From Bacillus sp. OK048 (GTDB lineage: Bacteria; Bacillota; Bacilli; Bacillales; Cytobacillaceae): 64,000 nucleotides of DNA. Positions within the stretch are counted from its first letter, which is position 1, and each line of letters opens with the position of its first letter. Below, one piece after another: positions 24,162 through 32,799 of the stretch. The notes below the pieces were generated by a model. It made no database searches, was not told where the DNA came from, and saw nothing but the letters and a program-made list of their open reading frames with translations. The translations under genes and the position numbers were made by a program. The stretch is from positions 310,001 through 374,000 of the forward strand of contig NZ_FNHN01000004.1 in the NCBI RefSeq assembly GCF_900103525.1. The letters are read 5' to 3'.

Positions 24162-25427
24162 CTAACGTACACATACCAAATCTTTACGGCGATAAACACT
24201 TAACACAACACCTATGATCACGGCATTCAGAACCGTTGGCATCAAACCGTAACTCATGAATGGCAAAGACATCGATGTTAATGGGAATAATCCCAAAGCC
24301 ATACCAATATTGCTAACTAGCTGCACACCATAAAGGGCCAATCCGCCAATCAGAAGAAGCCTTCCATAGGAATCCTTTACCTTTGGAAGGATAACCACCA
24401 TTCTAGCCACAAAAAGGGATAGGATTGCCACTAGTACGATCGCAAAAAGCCAGCCATAGTAATAGGTAAAGCTCACAAAAACCAAATTTGTATGTGCTTC
24501 AGGAATAAACTCCCCCGATGTAGTACTTCCAAACCACCCAGCTTTTGACAGGAATTCCTGGATCTTTAGAATGGTGAATCCAGCACCATCAGCATAGTTT
24601 TCTGGGTCCAAAAAGGCAAGAATTCTTACCATCTGATATGGTTGTACCAATTGCCAAACGAGAAAACTAGCAAGTACGATTGATCCCACTATTGCCGTCG
24701 AGATTGTTATAATCACTTTCCTGCTGAATTTACTCCACCAAAGCATTATAAATACCATCACAAAGTAAATATAAGATATGGGTATACTCCGTAATGAAAA
24801 GAATAAAAACATTGGGATACAAAGCAATAGAACAAACTGCCAAATTTTAAACTTTTCATTATTAAAAAACGCCGCCCATGCAAGAAAAAATAGCGGTACA
24901 GCCATCATGCTTTCGATGGTAACAGGTCCAAGCTTAAAAAGCGGCAGACCATTAATTACGACATTTGGGAATTGTAAGATAAGCAGCAAGAAAATACCCA
25001 ATATATAAAACAACCAACCATGTTTTTCCCATTTTCGATAATCAATCAACATCAAGATGGCCACTGCAGCAATCCCAACAATGACTATAAGTATCTTAAA
25101 AATTAAAAAGTGACGACTTTCCATATAACCCAGAGATATCATAGGTAAGAAACTAAGTCCTAAAGCGACGGCTAATAGAATAACCAGCCACCAATCCACC
25201 TTTGGGCGATGAAGCTTATTCATCTGGATACCCAGTTTGGTCGGACTGCCCATTTGCTCGACCGCTTTTTCTTCCGCCTCACCCTCGGGTAATCCTTTCT
25301 CCACCCATATCCTTTTTGCTTCCTTTAAATGATAATTTAATTCGTTCGCCACATAATTTTTGGCTTCCTTTGACCGTATTTGGTCAGTGACCTCATTTAA
25401 GAAAATCTGTTTTTTATTATTCGTCAA
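24162..25427 (-). CDS. HAAS-domain SEDS (FtsW/RodA/SpoVE-like) membrane protein, likely catalytically altered
   Basis: 421 residues from a TTG at 25427, preceded by GAGGGGTGAG and 7 bp after the padR stop. Residues 5-73 form a HAAS (permease prefix) domain with the ending AVEQMGSPTKLGIQM, followed by about ten membrane helices. SEDS landmarks are FIPEAHTNLVF (308-318) and FPLTSMSLPFMSYG (381-394). SEDS glycan polymerases read PEAHTDF at the first site, where Asp is the catalytic residue; here it is Asn 314 (codon AAT). It is either a non-polymerising SEDS protein or uses another residue. HAAS domains usually sit behind a PadR gene, as here. Confidence 0.88.
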   Translation of the reverse strand: MTNNKKQIFLNEVTDQIRSKEAKNYVANELNYHLKEAKRIWVEKGLPEGEAEEKAVEQMGSPTKLGIQMNKLHRPKVDWWLVILLAVALGLSFLPMISLGYMESRHFLIFKILIVIVGIAAVAILMLIDYRKWEKHGWLFYILGIFLLLILQFPNVVINGLPLFKLGPVTIESMMAVPLFFLAWAAFFNNEKFKIWQFVLLLCIPMFLFFSLRSIPISYIYFVMVFIMLWWSKFSRKVIITISTAIVGSIVLASFLVWQLVQPYQMVRILAFLDPENYADGAGFTILKIQEFLSKAGWFGSTTSGEFIPEAHTNLVFVSFTYYYGWLFAIVLVAILSLFVARMVVILPKVKDSYGRLLLIGGLALYGVQLVSNIGMALGLFPLTSMSLPFMSYGLMPTVLNAVIIGVVLSVYRRKDLVCVR

Positions 25428-25434
25428 TGATCGC

Positions 25435-25842
25435 TCACCCCTCAAATAATTCCTTAAATACAAATCGTCGTTTTGTTCGCTTTTGTTCGGCTTTGTTTAA
25501 TAACTTCCTACCTTTATCTTTTAACCAATAATATTTGGCTCCAGTTTTATCCCATTTAGTTTCGATGCAGCCAGAATGCTCTAAGCGATGTAACAAGGTA
25601 TACAAGAAACCTTCATTATTTTCAAATTTTTGAATCCCCCGCCCTCGAAGAAGCCCGGTTAATTCATGCCCTGTTTTTTCTTGAACAAGAAGCTGCATAA
25701 CGGCTAACAAAATTTCCTCATCGCTTACTTCCAATTGGCTTATTTTTTTTCGTATTGCCTTTTGGTGCTGCTCTGAAAAACTCAAGCCATCGAATGTCCT
25801 TTTATCCATTTCTTTCTTTAAATTCTTTAAACGTTCCTCCAC
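25435..25842 (-). CDS. PadR family transcriptional regulator
   Basis: 135 residues from a GTG at 25842, 2 bp after the sigma-factor stop and with GGAGGAATAG just upstream. It has a winged helix with LLVQEKTGHELTGLLRGRG (recognition region) and GFLYTLLHRLEHSGCIETKW followed by KYYWLKDKGRKLL, as in PadR subfamily 1. PadR/HAAS gene pairs are common in Firmicutes, where the PadR protein is thought to control its membrane partner. Here it is sandwiched between a sigma factor and a HAAS-SEDS gene. Confidence 0.92.
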   Translation of the reverse strand: MEERLKNLKKEMDKRTFDGLSFSEQHQKAIRKKISQLEVSDEEILLAVMQLLVQEKTGHELTGLLRGRGIQKFENNEGFLYTLLHRLEHSGCIETKWDKTGAKYYWLKDKGRKLLNKAEQKRTKRRFVFKELFEG

Positions 25843-25844
25843 AC

Positions 25845-26378
25845 CTATTCCTCCAATTCTGCTTTCAGAAGTTCTTTGGCCCGTCTTAGTCTGGTTTTAA
25901 CGGTATTCACCCCTGCATCAATTACCAGTGCGATTTCTTTGAGCGGCAGTTCTTCATAATAAAAGAGATAGATCACTTCCCGATATTTAATCGGAAGTGT
26001 CATAATCGCCGTTATTAATTCATCATCATCTTCCTTTTGAATCACTGCCTGCTCTACTAGTTCTCTTTTGGTACCATTACTAGGTAACTCTTCACCCGCT
26101 ATCACGACATTCCTGTTGTACCAGCTTCTGTGAAAATCCTTGCAATGATTGATGGCAATCCGCCACAGCCATGTTCTTAATTTAGATTTCCCACTATATG
26201 TATGGAGGCCTTTATAGCATTTAACGAAGATATCCTGCGTTAAATCCTCCGCAATCGCTCTATTATTCACATAGGAATATGTCAGCTGTAAGATCTCTTG
26301 TCCATATTGATGCATAATCTCATCCATTAAGAGTTCTTTATCCTCTGATAAAAATCCATGTATACTCAATTCTTCCAC
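25845..26378 (-). CDS. ECF-type RNA polymerase sigma factor
   Basis: 177 residues from a GTG at 26378, with GGAG 8 bp upstream (another GTG at 26387 lies too close to it). Region 2 is visible in YVNNRAIAEDLTQDIFVKCY and LRTWLWRIAINHCKDF (about 40-85). Region 4 is TLPIKYREVIYLFYYEELPLKEIAL followed by GVNTVKTRLRRAKELL. No anti-sigma gene follows; instead a PadR gene and a HAAS-SEDS gene are co-transcribed, and a YrvL-like membrane gene lies divergently upstream. Confidence 0.93.
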   Translation of the reverse strand: MEELSIHGFLSEDKELLMDEIMHQYGQEILQLTYSYVNNRAIAEDLTQDIFVKCYKGLHTYSGKSKLRTWLWRIAINHCKDFHRSWYNRNVVIAGEELPSNGTKRELVEQAVIQKEDDDELITAIMTLPIKYREVIYLFYYEELPLKEIALVIDAGVNTVKTRLRRAKELLKAELEE

Positions 26379-26400
26379 TTCTTTCACTCCTTCCTATAAT

Positions 26401-26429
26401 TAGACGATGTATCCGTTTAGGAAGTTTTT
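26401..26429 (-). promoter_or_regulatory. Candidate ECF-type autoregulated promoter
   Basis: On the minus strand AAAAACTT (26429-26422), a 15-bp spacer and CGTCTA (26406-26401) resemble an ECF promoter (AAC -35, CGTC -10) 15-20 bp before the sigma gene's ribosome binding site. Confidence 0.4.
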
Positions 26430-26564
26430 AAGATCTTCTTTTTTTCAAAAAAAAGAAGCCTAGCATAAGTTAACCTTAAAAAATTATCAAGACCTAACCT
26501 TTCGTACTAAAAGGTAAATAAGTGTTAATATGGAAATATCTATATTTTTTAGGAGTGTATAATT

Positions 26565-27017
26565 TTGGACAGTGAGGATAAGTCGTTTAAAGAAGAAACA
26601 GTAGGTAAGAAGTTTTTGATCGTGACTGTTATTTCAGTATTAATTATTTTTCCAATTGCGTTTGTATTTGGTATCTATTATTTTGGTATTTTAGGTGTTT
26701 TTAATTTATTGGGAGTGGAATACGAGTCTTTATACTCTTTATTTCTATTTGTAATCTTTTATTTTCTTCTTGGTTTAATTGGTGAGATTGTGATAAAAGC
26801 CTTAATGATATTGGTTTCAGCATTTTCTATTAATAATATTGCTACTATGTTAGTTGAGTTTTTGATAAACTTTTTAGTCAATTGGTCCATAATTTCTTTT
26901 TTAAATCTCTTGATGCAATCAATTCATATTAGCATGGTAACCCAAGTTATAGCAGCGTCTATAATCGCAGTGATTGAGATTACCTTAGAAAATTACACTA
27001 AGAAGAAACCTAGTTAA
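26565..27017 (+). CDS. YrvL-family membrane regulatory protein
   Basis: 150 residues from a TTG at 26565 with AGGAGTG upstream. Four hydrophobic segments follow a short charged N-terminus, and the block FGIYYFGILGVFNLLGVEYES followed by YSLFLFVIFYFLLGLIGE matches the YrvL regulatory family (PF14184). To my knowledge a B. subtilis protein of this type (YvrL) negatively regulates a sigma factor (SigO/YvrI). Here the gene is divergent from an ECF-type sigma gene lacking a conventional anti-sigma partner, so it is a candidate for that role. Confidence 0.8.
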   Translation: MDSEDKSFKEETVGKKFLIVTVISVLIIFPIAFVFGIYYFGILGVFNLLGVEYESLYSLFLFVIFYFLLGLIGEIVIKALMILVSAFSINNIATMLVEFLINFLVNWSIISFLNLLMQSIHISMVTQVIAASIIAVIEITLENYTKKKPS

Positions 27018-27084
27018 TTAGTCTTATTCCATTAAATACCCAAAGGACGCTTTCTAATTAAAGAATGGCGCCCGTTTGCCCATT

Positions 27085-27666
27085 TTACGATATTTCTTTA
27101 CCCTTCAGGATCTTTGTTGAAAGATAGTACGATAAACCGAATAAGATAACCGAAATGAATAAACTCGGGTGAAAATGGATCTCTAAGAACCCTGATGTCT
27201 CCCGAATGGTGATGATGAAAATGATCAAGGCAACGGGAATAATCATTCCTGCTTGTTTAAAAAATATTCCAACCGGCAAATAAATCGCGCTAAAAAATAG
27301 GAACAGAAAAAATATGGTCATCAATAATTCAAATGTAAAAAATCCCATTCCTTGATCCATAATAAAGGCAAGGAATGTTGTAACTATCGTTGCGAAGAAA
27401 AACCAGATAACCACAAGAAGATATATTGCCCTAATATATTCGTTCTTCGTAATGGGTAAGCTAAAGATGGTCCGCTTTACTTTTTCGTGTTTTTTAGGAT
27501 CGATGGAAATTCTAGTTAGGCCAAATGTTAAATAAAATATCCACATATAATAAGGATGAATGAAATTCGGGCTTGCTATAAATGCAAGGAAAAACATTGC
27601 TGGGGTGATCATCATCACTTCCCAAATTTGGATACTCCTTATGTTCATCTTTATTACATTAAGCAT
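27085..27666 (-). CDS. ABC-2 type transporter permease (second subunit)
   Basis: 193 residues with about five to six membrane helices. It contains the segment MMITPAMFFLAFIASPNFIH near the N-terminus and the SLPITKNEYIRAIYLL motif that ABC-2 permeases of the Ytr/Bce-related type share (also seen as SLPVTRKNLIQAKYYA in the next gene). With its upstream neighbours it forms a GntR-ATPase-permease-permease operon. The substrate is unknown; relatives respond to cell-wall antibiotics. Confidence 0.82.
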   Translation of the reverse strand: MLNVIKMNIRSIQIWEVMMITPAMFFLAFIASPNFIHPYYMWIFYLTFGLTRISIDPKKHEKVKRTIFSLPITKNEYIRAIYLLVVIWFFFATIVTTFLAFIMDQGMGFFTFELLMTIFFLFLFFSAIYLPVGIFFKQAGMIIPVALIIFIITIRETSGFLEIHFHPSLFISVILFGLSYYLSTKILKGKEIS

Positions 27667-27679
27667 ATGTTAGTCCCCC

Positions 27680-28327
27680 TTACAAATCCTTTTTCTCAAA
27701 AATAACAACTGACAACTTATAAGAAGCGATTGTAATCATCATGCTCACAAGAATAAATAATAAGTAGAACAAAAGATTCTCCGTAAGAAATTGATCTAAC
27801 TGTAAAATCCTGTCATTTTCGTCATACATTACCGTCGAGAAAGTTATCCCGAAAAAAGCCAACGCGGGAATACCCATCGTGATTCCTGCCGCCACTTGAT
27901 AACCAAATACAAAATATAGAGGATAGAAGACAGAGATGATGATGAAGGATGAACAAAGCGATAAGACCAAACTAACGATCGTTCCCCAACCAAGAGTATT
28001 ATTTGTCCATATAAAAATAAGAAAAGCAATCGTACCGTAACTGATTAGGCTAATCCCCCACCACATGAATGCAGCATAGTATTTCGCTTGAATTAGGTTT
28101 TTTCTTGTAACCGGAAGGCTCAATATCAGCTTTAGCCCCTGTCTGTTTGAAGCAGCCGCGCCAAAGTTGGAATATACAGAAAGCCAAATGGAAACATACG
28201 TAACATAAATAACGATATAGTTAACACTATTTAAAGAACTCACATAAAAAGGCATAATAAATAACAATGGAAATAGATAACCAAATAACCTTTGCGTTTG
28301 TAGATCTTTTAACAGTAACTGCTTCAT
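27680..28327 (-). CDS. ABC-2 type transporter permease (first subunit)
   Basis: 215 residues, six predicted membrane helices, with the ABC-2 core motif LILSLPVTRKNLIQAKYYAA after the first helices. The start overlaps the ATPase stop by 4 bp (ATGA type), indicating translational coupling. It is paralogous to the downstream permease at low identity, so the pair probably forms a heterodimeric channel. Confidence 0.85.
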   Translation of the reverse strand: MKQLLLKDLQTQRLFGYLFPLLFIMPFYVSSLNSVNYIVIYVTYVSIWLSVYSNFGAAASNRQGLKLILSLPVTRKNLIQAKYYAAFMWWGISLISYGTIAFLIFIWTNNTLGWGTIVSLVLSLCSSFIIISVFYPLYFVFGYQVAAGITMGIPALAFFGITFSTVMYDENDRILQLDQFLTENLLFYLLFILVSMMITIASYKLSVVIFEKKDL

Positions 28328-29187
28328 AAGGTAATCCCCTTTACCGTGTAATACATGATGTCTTCGAGCGTAGGTCGCTCGACATGGACGCCTTCGGGAA
28401 GTAAGGGCTTAGCATTACGTACGTCGGTAATGAGCGCTTCAATACTTACATCGCTTTTTCTCATACCCACTGGATTGAGGCTTTGGATCTTCTCGGCAAG
28501 TTCTCTAGGTCCCTTCACAATCAGATAATCTTCAAAAATAGCTTCCTTTTCCTTACTAAAAATGATTTCTCCATTATTAATAAACGTTATGAAATCAGCA
28601 ACCTGCTCTAAATCAGTCGTAATATGGGTCGAAAAGAAAACCGATTTCTTTTCGTCCTGGATGACTTCAAGGAGAATATCAAGCAATTCTCTTCTGAAAA
28701 TGGGGTCAAGACCAGCCGTCGGTTCATCCAAAATAATCAGTTCGGGATGATGGGCCAGAGCAATCGCGATTGCAAACTTCATTTTCATACCTTTCGATAA
28801 TTGTTTAACTTTCTTCTTTAGTGGCAGATCAAATTTTTTTGTATAGGTATAAAATGTTTCGTCATCCCAGTTATTATAAAAAGGCGCAAAAATCCGCTTG
28901 TTTTTCTCCAGCGAAAACTCTTCATAAAAATGACTTTCATCATAAACGAAGCCAATTCGTTGCTTAATTTCTTTCGTGTTTTCCCTGTGCGTCATTCCAA
29001 ACAAGTTTATTTCCCCTGAATCGATCTTGGCTAAGTCCATCAAGCAGCGAATCAACGTGCTTTTTCCAGCTCCGTTTGGACCAATCAATCCCATAATATA
29101 GCCTTTTTTGAAATCAAATGAAATATTGCTCAGTTGAAAATCTTTGAGCCTCTTGGAGACACCGTTTACTTCCATGATATTTTCCAT
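28324..29187 (-). CDS. ABC transporter ATP-binding protein (YtrB/YhcG-like)
   Basis: 287 residues. Walker A GPNGAGKST (36-44), a Q-loop region around IGFVYDESHFYEE, signature LSKGMKMKFA in place of LSGGQ, Walker B LIILDEPTAGLD and the switch His in FSTHITTD are all present. It energises the two ABC-2 permeases. It is preceded by a GntR gene 7 bp upstream. The KGM signature variant is normal for the YtrB/CcmA-like group. Confidence 0.93.
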   Translation of the reverse strand: MENIMEVNGVSKRLKDFQLSNISFDFKKGYIMGLIGPNGAGKSTLIRCLMDLAKIDSGEINLFGMTHRENTKEIKQRIGFVYDESHFYEEFSLEKNKRIFAPFYNNWDDETFYTYTKKFDLPLKKKVKQLSKGMKMKFAIAIALAHHPELIILDEPTAGLDPIFRRELLDILLEVIQDEKKSVFFSTHITTDLEQVADFITFINNGEIIFSKEKEAIFEDYLIVKGPRELAEKIQSLNPVGMRKSDVSIEALITDVRNAKPLLPEGVHVERPTLEDIMYYTVKGITL

Positions 29188-29194
29188 ATTTTGA

Positions 29195-29566
29195 TCACTC
29201 CTCGTACAGCAGCTTAAGTATTTGAATTAATTCATCCCCACTAATATTAAAAGCCTTGCTATGTTCGATAATTTCACTTAACTTCTCTTCAATTAGCTTT
29301 AGTTGTTTTTCTTTTAGCAACTCGTGATTTTGGGATGCAACAAAGGAACCTTTTCCAGGAAAGGTTTCAATAAACCCTTCCTTTTCCAATTCATCGTACG
29401 CCCTTTTTGTTGTAATTACACTGATTTGTAAATCCTTTGCTAGTTTGCGGATAGAAGGCAGGGGCGTTTTCTCTGCCAGATCTCCCCGCAAAATCTGCTC
29501 CTTAATCTGTTCTTTGATTTGGTTATAAATTGGCTGATCATTACTGTTAGAAATGATGATATTCAT
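29195..29566 (-). CDS. GntR family regulator, YtrA type
   Basis: 123 residues, the short YtrA subfamily: a GntR winged helix (LPSIRKLAKDLQISVITTKR, then AYDELEKEGFIETFPGKGSF) plus a C-terminal helical pair, with no large effector domain. YtrA repressors control the ABC transporter genes they precede and are often relieved by cell-envelope antibiotics. A perfect sigma-A promoter and an ATTAAC-N6-GTTAAT palindrome lie upstream. Confidence 0.92.
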   Translation of the reverse strand: MNIIISNSNDQPIYNQIKEQIKEQILRGDLAEKTPLPSIRKLAKDLQISVITTKRAYDELEKEGFIETFPGKGSFVASQNHELLKEKQLKLIEEKLSEIIEHSKAFNISGDELIQILKLLYEE

Positions 29567-29586
29567 CTAAACACCTACATTTTCCC

Positions 29587-29637
29587 ATTAACTTAACTGT
29601 TAATAACGATTATATACGGTATGAACACACTTGTCAA
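29587..29637 (-). promoter_or_regulatory. Sigma-A promoter and candidate YtrA-type operator
   Basis: TTGACA (29637-29632), 17 bp and TATAAT (29614-29609) are consensus-perfect on the minus strand. Just downstream ATTAAC-N6-GTTAAT (29587-29604) forms a palindrome overlapping the transcription start, a plausible repressor site. Confidence 0.8.
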
Positions 29638-29695
29638 TTGGTGCAAGAAATGGATAGTGGTTTATATCCCTGATTCGAGTAAAGGAGTTTTAATC

Positions 29696-29725
29696 AACAA
29701 TAAAAAGAGCTGCCAAAATGACAGC
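29696..29725 (-). terminator. Terminator of the 29764 gene
   Basis: On the minus strand GCTGTC pairs with GGCAGC (one G-U) around ATTTT, followed by TCTTTTTATT. Confidence 0.75.
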
Positions 29726-29763
29726 CCCGAACTTACGCTAACACACCAATTAGCTTAATAGGA

Positions 29764-30117
29764 TTAGATTATCTCCCTAATTATTCGTGTTATCCCCCAA
29801 AATACAAAACGGTATACAAATGCAAGGACAGCAAACAAATAAGCAAATTCGAAAAGAGAGAAGGGTTCATAATCGATTAAATAAGAATTAACAAAAATTA
29901 ACATTAAAGACAACAGCTCCATTAAAGAGTCTTTAAATCCGTTTTTTTCGTACAAGTACTTCGTTTTGTTGAAATTAAAGACATCTTTAATTCCATCGCT
30001 TAAAAATCCTTTGACAATGCCTAAAACTATTAAATAAATTCCCATGGCAGGTCCATAGTCTATATTCACAATCTGTGTTATTAAACAATAAATCATGGTG
30101 AATAGAAGTAAATACAC
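29764..30117 (-). CDS. Membrane protein, unknown
   Basis: 117 residues from a GTG at 30117 (GAGGGG upstream). Three or four hydrophobic segments (about 1-18, 23-38, 66-82 and 88-110) surround a polar loop with DVFNFNKTKYLYEKNGFKD. No recognised family and no clear operon partner. Confidence 0.55.
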   Translation of the reverse strand: MYLLLFTMIYCLITQIVNIDYGPAMGIYLIVLGIVKGFLSDGIKDVFNFNKTKYLYEKNGFKDSLMELLSLMLIFVNSYLIDYEPFSLFEFAYLFAVLAFVYRFVFWGITRIIREII

Positions 30118-30289
30118 TTTGCTCTTCCCCTCTCTTCATAGAATAAGTAAGGTAAAAAAGTGAGTCACACCCATTTTATAGGGGGGTTACGCTGCTTTTT
30201 GATAATTATGACAAACCCTAACATATTGTCCTAGCTGTACTTCATATCTTTAAAATGGAATAAAGTTCATGTACAGAGGAGGGATGATT

Positions 30290-31738
30290 TTGGTCGTTAA
30301 GTATAAGGGGAATTGGATCCCAACAAAAACGGTGGAAGAAATGGCCAAGACTGATTACGATGTCCTTATCGTAGGATCAGGGCCAGGAGGGGGAGCAGCA
30401 CTATACCGATTGTGTGAACTTTGGAAAAATCAAGGGGCAAAAAAAATTGGGATTATTGAGAAGGGAGATAAACTATTCCATTCACACGCGCTCAATATTC
30501 CTACCCAAAATTCTAGTACCGAAAGAGACCAGCTGCTTCCTGACAATTCAACCCCACTTGGCAAGCGCTTGCCACAATTTTCCGGAGCGACCATGGTATA
30601 TGCCCTTGGTGGGAGGTCCTTATTTTGGAATGCGGCGACTCCTAGGCCTATTCAATCTGAACTGAATAAATGGCCGATACATCGCAGGGAATTAAATGTC
30701 TATTATGGCATGGCAGAGAAATTATTACATGTTACAAGGGACTATGCAAAAGGTTCATCGATGCAAAATAAACTTATGAAACAGCTTCATGGCGAAGGTA
30801 TTCTAGAAGCAGATGATATGCCGCTCGCTTTCGATATGACACCGTCCCGGCAAGGAGAAGTCCATTCAAATCCATGGTATAGTTCAATCAATGCACTCGC
30901 GGCTGCCATGTTCGACCGGCCTTATGACCTGGCGGTAAACGCTTATGCATCCCGCGTACTTACATCAAATGGGAGAGTATCTGGCGTCGAAGTCTTTACA
31001 GCAGACAAGAAAGCCCACACAATACGTGCAAAAAATGTGATTGTATCAGCGAGTACTTTAGAAACTCCACGTTTACTGCTCAATTCCGGAATTCAGGGGC
31101 CTGCAATAGGTCATTATTTAACCGGACATGTCTCGATTATTGCTGTAGGTACAATTAGTAGAAGAAAATTTTCTGATAAACTTGGCAATTTAGCGATTTT
31201 GAAATTTGAGACCAGCGATTCGCCTTATCAAATTCAAATTCTTGGGCCTGATCAATATTTTTCATACCAGCAATTCGAAGATAAGGAATTAAAAGATCAG
31301 CTCATAATAGCCTTTGCTTCCTTCGGTAGAGTTGAACCTCGTGCTGAAAATAGAGTATTTATTGATCCGTCTGCAAAAGATGAATTTGGTGTACCATTAC
31401 AGCAAGTTCAGTATTCTTTAAGTAACAAAGACCGGCAAACAGCAGACCTAGTAGCAAAAGGAATTCGAGAATCCGCAGATGCAATGGGTGTGACTCTGAT
31501 GGAGGAAACTATGGCTGTGAGGCCGCCTGGTGCTGACATGCACGAAGCGTGTACATGTAGAATGGGTGAAGATCCTGCTACTTCGGTGACAAACCGTCAT
31601 GGTAAAGTACATGGTGTTGAAGGTTTATTTATAGCCGATAATAGTGTCCTTCCTAGCCTAACATCAGCGGGCCCAGTTCTCTCAAATACTGCTTTAGCTA
31701 TAAGACTAGCCGATCACATTGTCCGGCAGTCCGGATGA
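30290..31738 (+). CDS. GMC family oxidoreductase
   Basis: 482 residues from a TTG at 30290, 6 bp after GGAGGG; ATGs at 30269 and 30284 are in frame but worse placed. An N-terminal Rossmann FAD motif (DVLIVGSGPGGGAALYRL) and the C-terminal GMC block (MHEACTCRMGEDP, then GLFIADNSVLPSLTSAGPVL) are present, with the active-site His in the HEACTC motif. These flavoenzymes oxidise alcohols or sugars (gluconate dehydrogenase and pyranose-oxidase relatives). It has no cytochrome or Tat partner nearby, so the electron acceptor is unclear. Monocistronic with its own terminator. Confidence 0.9.
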   Translation: MVVKYKGNWIPTKTVEEMAKTDYDVLIVGSGPGGGAALYRLCELWKNQGAKKIGIIEKGDKLFHSHALNIPTQNSSTERDQLLPDNSTPLGKRLPQFSGATMVYALGGRSLFWNAATPRPIQSELNKWPIHRRELNVYYGMAEKLLHVTRDYAKGSSMQNKLMKQLHGEGILEADDMPLAFDMTPSRQGEVHSNPWYSSINALAAAMFDRPYDLAVNAYASRVLTSNGRVSGVEVFTADKKAHTIRAKNVIVSASTLETPRLLLNSGIQGPAIGHYLTGHVSIIAVGTISRRKFSDKLGNLAILKFETSDSPYQIQILGPDQYFSYQQFEDKELKDQLIIAFASFGRVEPRAENRVFIDPSAKDEFGVPLQQVQYSLSNKDRQTADLVAKGIRESADAMGVTLMEETMAVRPPGADMHEACTCRMGEDPATSVTNRHGKVHGVEGLFIADNSVLPSLTSAGPVLSNTALAIRLADHIVRQSG

Positions 31739-31855
31739 GCTTTTGCTGCCTAAGTTCTTTAGAAAAATGAACAGATTAATGGTGTTTTCCATTTAGTTTT
31801 TCTTTAGAATTAGTAAAGTATAAAGCTGGAAAAATTCATATTTTACTATCAGCTA

Positions 31856-31906
31856 AAAAACTCGCACTTGGGGTGCTTATAGACAGCCCAAGATCCGAGT
31901 TTTTTT
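31856..31906 (+). terminator. Terminator of GMC gene
   Basis: An outer stem AAAAACTCG/CGAGTTTTT and an inner CTTGGG/CCCAAG pairing, then TTTTTT. Confidence 0.75.
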
Positions 31907-31963
31907 AATTAATTTCATAGCGTCATGATGATAGGAAGAAAAATCCCACCACAAATCTACTAT

Positions 31964-32773
31964 TTACTTCTTCCCATTTTTCAAATAATCATGAATGATT
32001 TCTTTCTGGATAGCAGGATGGCATGTTAAAGTTGCTTCATTCATCAACATATTGACGGGATTCCCATCCAATTTGGTTGTAACAGCCCCCACTTCATTGG
32101 CAATAATCATTCCTCCTGCTATATCCCATGGCGCAAGTTTCTTGGTCAAATAACCATCGACAATCCCTTCTGCAACATATGCAAGTGCTAAAGCGGCACA
32201 GCAATACGATCTTGCTCCGCGAATTTTTTCCACTAACAATTGCATGACACGCTCATCAATTACTTCATTTTCACATAACAAATAATGATTAAAATCAAGA
32301 ATTGATTCTTCAAGCGTAAGATTTGGGACTAAATCAGGTAATCTTTCACCATTTTTATACGCTCCATTGCCCCTCAAAGCTGTGTAAAGATTACCAGCCA
32401 TACAATCATAGACCAAACCAATTTCACCAATTCCGTTTTCAAAAATCCCAATCGAGATAGCGAAATTTCTTTTTTGCTTTACAAAATTCATCGTGCCATC
32501 GATAGGATCCACAATCCAGACGACGCCGTCTAATGTTTTTAAATCCTCGCCATAGCCTTCTTCACTAAATAAAAAATGATCTGGGAACGTGCTCTTGATA
32601 TTTTTTGCCAGAAAATATTCTGTTTCTCTATCAATTGCTGTAACGAGATCCTTCGGATTTGATTTTGTCTCAACTATCAATGGATCATTTATTTTCTTGC
32701 GGATTAATTCTCCCGCCTCTAAAATCCATTTTTTAGCATGACGGTAGATCACTTCACGTCTTTCTTCTTTCAT
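31964..32773 (-). CDS. Inositol monophosphatase family protein
   Basis: 269 residues. The metal-binding motifs of the IMPase/SuhB family are intact: FSEEGYGE (Glu near 71), WIVDPIDGTMNFV (Asp 89 and 92) and APWDIAGGMIIANEVGA near residue 217. It is expected to hydrolyse small phosphate monoesters (inositol phosphates, possibly pAp or NADP in some members). It is followed upstream by a YbaK gene 26 bp away on the same strand, so the two may be co-transcribed. Confidence 0.92.
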   Translation of the reverse strand: MKEERREVIYRHAKKWILEAGELIRKKINDPLIVETKSNPKDLVTAIDRETEYFLAKNIKSTFPDHFLFSEEGYGEDLKTLDGVVWIVDPIDGTMNFVKQKRNFAISIGIFENGIGEIGLVYDCMAGNLYTALRGNGAYKNGERLPDLVPNLTLEESILDFNHYLLCENEVIDERVMQLLVEKIRGARSYCCAALALAYVAEGIVDGYLTKKLAPWDIAGGMIIANEVGAVTTKLDGNPVNMLMNEATLTCHPAIQKEIIHDYLKNGKK

Positions 32774-32799
32774 ATTATACCTCGCAAATAATACTCTTT

